Positions 6,921 through 9,312 of a stretch of 9,312 nt of DNA are shown one piece after another. Position numbers and translations under genes: made by a program. This DNA comes from JBKQWK01 sp052139595 (lineage in GTDB: Bacteria > Actinomycetota > Thermoleophilia > UBA2241). The notes under the pieces were generated by a model. It saw nothing but the letters and a program-made list of their open reading frames with translations, ran no database searches and was not told where the DNA came from. Within the stretch, counting starts at the first letter, position 1, and the number at the start of each line of letters is the position of its first letter. The stretch lies in assembly GCA_052139595.1 (NCBI GenBank), contig JBKQWK010000047.1, forward strand, positions 1-9,312, written 5' to 3'.

Positions 6921-6948
6921 TATACATTTTTCGTCTCAGTCGTGAGAC
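6921..6948 (+). promoter_or_regulatory. AT-rich box and palindrome before the 102-residue ORF
   Basis: TATACATTTTT (6921-6931) is the most AT-rich run in this neighbourhood and could be a -10 region. It is followed directly by GTCTCA (6933-6938) and TGAGAC (6943-6948), a perfect 6-bp inverted repeat with a 4-nt centre that could be an operator. The GTG start of the next ORF lies inside the palindrome. No -35 box at proper spacing is evident. Confidence 0.3.
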
Positions 6949-7250
6949 AGACCATCATCCCCAGCATTGAGTCAATGGCGCCAGAGGAGGCAGGAGGCGC
7001 AAGCCGATTCCCGTCAACGGCAACAGCGAGCGCGAGACTTCCAGTGGAAGCCCTAATCGCCGTGCGGGATGTACTGGACGAGTTGATGCGGCCCGTCGCC
7101 CCATTCCTCGACTTCAACATGAGAGCTATTCAAGTCGGCAAGAGCTGGCGTGAGGACGACATGCCGAGCGACATCAACGATCGCTATCTCCAGGCGAGCT
7201 GTGCCCGCTTCTCGTCGGAGGGTTCGACCCCTGCGCTCCCCGTACTCTAG
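6942..7250 (+). CDS. Hypothetical small protein
   Basis: The frame encodes up to 102 residues and matches no family I recognise. The middle (LPVEALIAVRDVLDELMRPVAPFLDFNMRAIQVGKSW, described by its ends at residues 33 and 69) reads as amphipathic helix followed by a protein-like segment, while the first 30 and last 15 residues are Ser/Ala/Pro-rich. No ribosome binding site precedes the GTG at 6942; an internal ATG at 6975 is an alternative start. It may be a real small gene, a remnant, or chance. Confidence 0.4.
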   Translation: MRQTIIPSIESMAPEEAGGASRFPSTATASARLPVEALIAVRDVLDELMRPVAPFLDFNMRAIQVGKSWREDDMPSDINDRYLQASCARFSSEGSTPALPVL

Positions 7251-7297
7251 CTGAGCACTGCCTGGCCTTCAGATGCACCTGCACGCGTCCATAGTAA

Positions 7298-7402
7298 AGA
7301 GGGGGCCACGGTTCGAGCTTGCTGAGCAGTGCGTGGCCCTCTGGTGCGCACAACGACGGCCCACGAGCGGCGACGGACAAATCGTGCGAGTTGTGCCCAC
7401 CA
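7298..7402. repeat. Two adjacent hairpins (inverted repeats)
   Basis: Hairpin one: GGGCCACG (7303-7310) pairs with CGTGGCCC (7332-7339), extended by AGA/TCT past a 2-nt bulge, with a 21-nt loop. Hairpin two: TGGTGCGCACAAC (7342-7354) pairs with GTTGTGCCCACCA (7390-7402) with one C:C mismatch, and inside it CACGA (7362-7366) pairs with TCGTG (7382-7386). The two stems abut almost directly, sharing base 7342. The arrangement would suit a structured RNA or a recombination or replication site. No known family was recognised. Confidence 0.55.
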
Positions 7403-7428
7403 CTGCCAAGAACACGCGTTAGCTTTCA

Positions 7429-7648
7429 GCTACAGGCCGCGCCAAATGCCGGGAATGGCCCTGCGGTGCGTTCGGCGACTGAGTAGTCGCGTTGGCACTA
7501 GGACGTGCCGCAACCGCATCCCTGGCCCCCATTACGGACGCGAGATGACCGGCTAACGAGTACCGGTGTCGATACCGTCATGAAGACGCGCGGGTCCGGC
7601 TACAGGCGGCGTCAAACGTCGAGAATCGCCACACGACGGGTCGGGCGA
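7429..7648 (+). repeat. Pair of diverged 50-nt direct repeats, 170 nt apart
   Basis: The 50 nt beginning at 7429 and the 50 nt beginning at 7599 align without gaps at 36 matching positions. They share GCTACAGGC at the start, GAAT in the middle and GGCGA at the end. The mismatches show no three-base periodicity, so the similarity is not obviously coding. Confidence 0.55.
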
Positions 7649-7842
7649 GTAGTAGTTGGCTTAACGACCTCAGCAGCCGGCAAAGCAGGCCCGTCTCGTT
7701 GCCCGTGACAGCCTTGGCGGCGTTGGTAGTGCAAAGAGGGATGACCATGGCCAGAGGCGCGTCTCGCGCCACAAACGCAGCCTCCTCACCGACCGGTGAT
7801 AGGCTCCGCTCACAACCAATCACAGCGCCGAAATGAGGACCG

Positions 7843-8031
7843 ATGGAACCACTGACCGTCACACTACATCAGACAAAGGAGACGAAGAACACCGTGCGTT
7901 ACGAAGAACCAGAGTCAGATCAGCCGACGGTGATCGGCACCCTCTATCTGCAGAAGTGGGCTGCCCATCGCCTCGACGATCCGGAGACGATCACCGTCAC
8001 GATTACACCGGCCCAACCTGTTGTGTTGTGA
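7843..8031 (+). CDS. Small conserved-looking hypothetical protein (62 aa)
   Basis: The protein reads as a compact beta-rich domain: TLHQTKETKNTVRYEEP (7-23), then VIGTLYLQKWA (30-40) and ETITVTITP (48-56). The KETKNTxRYEE...IGTLYxxKWA...ITVTI arrangement resembles small hypothetical proteins found in actinobacterial and chloroflexal accessory DNA; this is from memory and no function is known. The ATG at 7843 has TGAGGA just upstream. The next small gene starts 22 nt after the stop, suggesting a two-gene operon. Confidence 0.7.
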   Translation: MEPLTVTLHQTKETKNTVRYEEPESDQPTVIGTLYLQKWAAHRLDDPETITVTITPAQPVVL

Positions 8032-8053
8032 CGAACCAGTGGAGGGATCAGCG

Positions 8054-8254
8054 GTGAGTGAATTCGACATCGTCATCTGGGAAGGCGCTGAGCAAGACGA
8101 CGGCGATCAGCTGCGCCTGCTCTACAACCGCGACCTCGACTTGATCGCTCTGCACGACGAAAGTCACGATACCGTGGTCTTCCTTGAACCGCAGGCCATG
8201 GCTTTTCTGAGCAGCGCCTTCCTCGCCTGGACTCACGGTCTGAGCCTGAACTAA
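8054..8254 (+). CDS. Small hypothetical protein (66 aa)
   Basis: This acidic 66-residue protein begins MSEFDIVIWEGAEQ and continues LRLLYNRDLDLIALHDESHDTVVFLEPQ, alternating strands followed by a helix (AMAFLSSAFLAWTHG). No family is recognised. The GTG at 8054 is preferred because GGAGGG (8041-8046) lies seven bases before it. An upstream TTG at 8021 would add 11 residues, overlap the previous gene and put the ribosome binding site inside the frame. It follows the 62-residue gene as its likely operon partner. Its stop codon lies immediately before the IS3 transposase remnant, so its 3' end may have been set by that insertion. Confidence 0.65.
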   Translation: MSEFDIVIWEGAEQDDGDQLRLLYNRDLDLIALHDESHDTVVFLEPQAMAFLSSAFLAWTHGLSLN

Positions 8255-8256
8255 GG

Positions 8257-8496
8257 CTTTTCGAACACGCTCGGCGGCTCCTTCTGCAGCGAGACGATCG
8301 AGGAGCTGGAGCAGTGCGGGAAGCACCGGAGATCCAACACCGATAGGGCTCCCAGGTCAGTGTGGAAGGCTTCACACGCCCTATTCTCTCGCGGCGTGGC
8401 GATCAGGATGGACCGGCGCGGCCGCTGGGTGGACATCGTTTTCGTCGAACGTCTCTGTGGAGGAGCGTCAAGTACGAGGAGGTCTATCTGAGGGTG
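8257..8496 (+). pseudogene. IS3-family transposase fragment (rve/DDE core), frameshifted
   Basis: Joined across frames, the segment reconstructs the C-terminal half of an IS3-type DDE integrase core. It reads SNTLGGSFC and ETIEELEQCGK (8261-8326), then PEI, NTD and GSQ in shifting frames around 8328-8353 (canonical PEIFNTDQGSQF). Next come SHALFSRGVAIRMDRRGRW (8372-8428) and VDIVFVERL (8429-8455). After two extra bases at 8456-8457 it resumes as WRSVKYEEVYLR (8458-8493). The second catalytic Asp lies in NTD and the catalytic Glu in FVERLWRS. Several frameshifts and one in-frame TAG break it, and the N-terminal half, the C-terminal end after EEVYLR, orfA and terminal repeats are missing. It is therefore an old, non-functional scar. 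It starts within a few bases of the preceding small gene's stop. Confidence 0.85.
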
Positions 8497-8531
8497 ACCT
8501 GCCCCATTCGTTGGTCCGCTTCCTGTGATAG

Positions 8532-8551
8532 CGCCAGAAACGGTTCTGGCG
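8532..8551. repeat. Perfect 8-bp hairpin with tetraloop
   Basis: CGCCAGAA (8532-8539) pairs perfectly with TTCTGGCG (8544-8551) around an ACGG loop. It lies 36 nt past the last recognisable transposase codon, so it could be part of the lost element end or a terminator stem. Confidence 0.6.
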
Positions 8552-8597
8552 TGAGTGCAGGGGCGAGCAGCGCGAGTGCGAATGCGGCAGGTGATTG

Positions 8598-8649
8598 GCG
8601 ACGGCTAACTGGCCTAGCGGCACCGGACAACGTGACCTGTAGCCGTCGC
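8598..8649. repeat. Perfect 10-bp inverted repeat with 32-nt centre
   Basis: GCGACGGCTA (8598-8607) is the exact reverse complement of TAGCCGTCGC (8640-8649). The right arm is followed by AAAAGAGG. It may be a stem-loop or a dyad binding site, and no known element was recognised. Confidence 0.5.
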
Positions 8650-9093
8650 AAAAGAGGCCACCGTGCTGGCACAAATGGGCGGCGGCCGACGAGATGCCGA
8701 CGTCACGGGGAGTGAAAGCAACAGCCGCCACAGCTCTACAATCGCAGCCGCGATCGCCCTTTGCCATTCGTCGATCACGTCGGGCAGTTCCTCCCGCGTG
8801 CGCACGCCCACATCGATGCGTTGATCTGGGCGCTGACGCTTGCGACAGAGCAGAGCAGGCGGCAATTGTCACCCTTGCGACCCAAGCTCGGCCACAGCTA
8901 GCATGCTCGGTGACCGGACGAGCTGACTTTGCGGCGTAGCCCCTTGACGGCGGCCGGCCACACGGCGTCGCGGGCGATTAGATTCTTTCTGTCGCCTCGG
9001 GTGAAGGAAGCCTCGGGATCTTCGCAGGGCCGAGTCGCTTGAAATCAGTCATTCCGCTTGGCGGTCAAGTAGTTTCCGACTCGGAAGCCTCTG

Positions 9094-9312
9094 TCATCTA
9101 CCATTCTGCCTGGGCCCCACCTGGTACTCCCTGAAGCCATCAAGCAGCTGCTTGAACGACTCCGGCCGGTAACTGTCGAAGCTCGCCTGATCGACGTAGA
9201 CAAAGCCATACTTCACATCTTTCTGGACGCGGTTGATGTCTTCGCACCACTGGCGAAGGCGCGCCATCTTGAGCGGCACGTCCAGATCGGCTAGGCCCTT
9301 CGTCTCGGCTAC
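9094..9312 (-). CDS. C-terminus of a type III restriction (Res)-like helicase-nuclease, cut by the window edge
   Basis: The minus frame is open from the window edge to a TGA at 9096-9094, giving the last 72 residues. VAETKGLADLDVPLK near the start of the fragment carries the ExK of a PD-(D/E)xK nuclease, with the ETKG sequence typical of the C-terminal endonuclease domain of type III Res subunits. It is followed by ARLRQWCEDIN and YGFVYVDQASFDSYRP, also in the expected order. Full Res proteins are about 900-1000 residues with an upstream DEAD/DEAH helicase, which would lie beyond 9312. Other helicase-nuclease systems share this domain, so the exact type is open. The gene reads back into the island, as part of a possible restriction module. 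Confidence 0.7.
   Translation of the reverse strand, partial: VAETKGLADLDVPLKMARLRQWCEDINRVQKDVKYGFVYVDQASFDSYRPESFKQLLDGFREYQVGPRQNGR

Larger units (their letters stand above)
7251..7842. other. Gene-free, repeat-bearing stretch
   Basis: No frame on either strand has a good start signal and protein-like content. The stretch contains two adjacent hairpins, a pair of diverged direct repeats (both listed separately) and a small perfect hairpin GGCGCG/CGCGCC with a TCT loop at 7756-7770. It ends with the ribosome binding site of the next gene. It could encode a structured RNA or be decayed mobile DNA. Confidence 0.5.
8497..9093. other. Gene-free, hairpin-bearing stretch
   Basis: Downstream of the transposase scar no frame is convincing. 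A minus-strand frame at about 8614-8865 has one helix-like run (residues near REELPDVIDEWQRAIAAAIVELW) but no recognised family or start signal, and could be a decayed gene. Two clear hairpins are listed separately. The right end is the 3' flank of the restriction gene, with no evident terminator. Confidence 0.5.
4965..9312. mobile_element. Putative integrated genomic island (one end; continues past the window)
   Basis: Starting at the tRNA-Ala remnant, coding density drops sharply: three stretches of about 540-600 nt have no convincing gene. The cargo is accessory: an SDH_sah protease, tiny unknown genes, a broken IS3-family transposase and a restriction-type nuclease. The protease gene uses ATA, AGA and AGG codons more freely than the left-hand genes, which would suit transfer. 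No integrase, relaxase or phage structural gene is visible, so the element type is unknown and the far end is outside the window. Confidence 0.5.

Noticed and set aside
7245..7665. Integron attC sites (GTTAGCT, GGCTAAC, GTTGGCT and GCTTAAC near small ORFs)
   Set aside because: The boxes deviate from GTTRRRY/RYYYAAC, do not pair at consistent distances, and the repeated 50-mers fall outside one candidate site and inside the other. No integron integrase is seen.
8468..8872. Minus-strand ORFs of 62-134 codons over the hairpin region
   Set aside because: Arg/Ser/His-rich composition and no start signal. They overlap the IS3 remnant's frame and at most represent a decayed gene.

Overview
The window is GC-rich bacterial DNA with an ordinary, tightly packed chromosomal left half and a loosely packed accessory right half. 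The host cannot be named with confidence. The GC-rich genes, a zinc-ribbon methyltransferase and a secreted protein that joins haem c motifs to Ig-like repeats would suit an environmental Actinomycetota or Chloroflexota lineage, but this is inference.

Left half (1-4920). After a 3' scrap of an unknown gene comes a minus-strand saccharopine dehydrogenase-family oxidoreductase. It is divergent from hypA, a nickel-insertion metallochaperone gene with no hydrogenase or urease gene beside it. hypA converges on a two-gene minus-strand operon: a DUF421/YetF-type membrane protein followed by a zinc-ribbon SAM methyltransferase. Divergent from that operon is the C-terminal part of a secreted c-type cytochrome-like protein (two CxxCH motifs plus two beta-sandwich repeats) that has lost its signal peptide and N-terminus. 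It is followed by a 19-nt tandem duplication over its stop codon and a strong hairpin.

Junction (4921-4964). On the minus strand lies the 3' half of a tRNA-Ala(CGC), intact from the anticodon loop through the variable and T arms to an encoded CCA, with no 5' half. This is what integration into a tRNA anticodon loop leaves at the distal end of an island. Its orientation puts the original chromosome on the left and the inserted element on the right. Three copies of CGTGGACA lie about 135 bp inside and could be arm-type recombinase sites.

Right half (4965-9312), the putative island. It carries a ClpP/SppA-fold serine protease of the SDH_sah type, an uncertain small ORF, a 590-nt gene-free stretch with two nested hairpins and a pair of diverged direct repeats, and two tiny genes in an apparent operon. 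Next come a frameshifted IS3-family transposase remnant, a decayed hairpin-rich stretch, and at the window edge the C-terminus of what looks like a type III restriction (Res) subunit. This gene-poor, scarred layout with restriction and protease cargo is typical of a mobile or defence island. No integrase is visible, so it should lie at the far end outside the window, or be lost.
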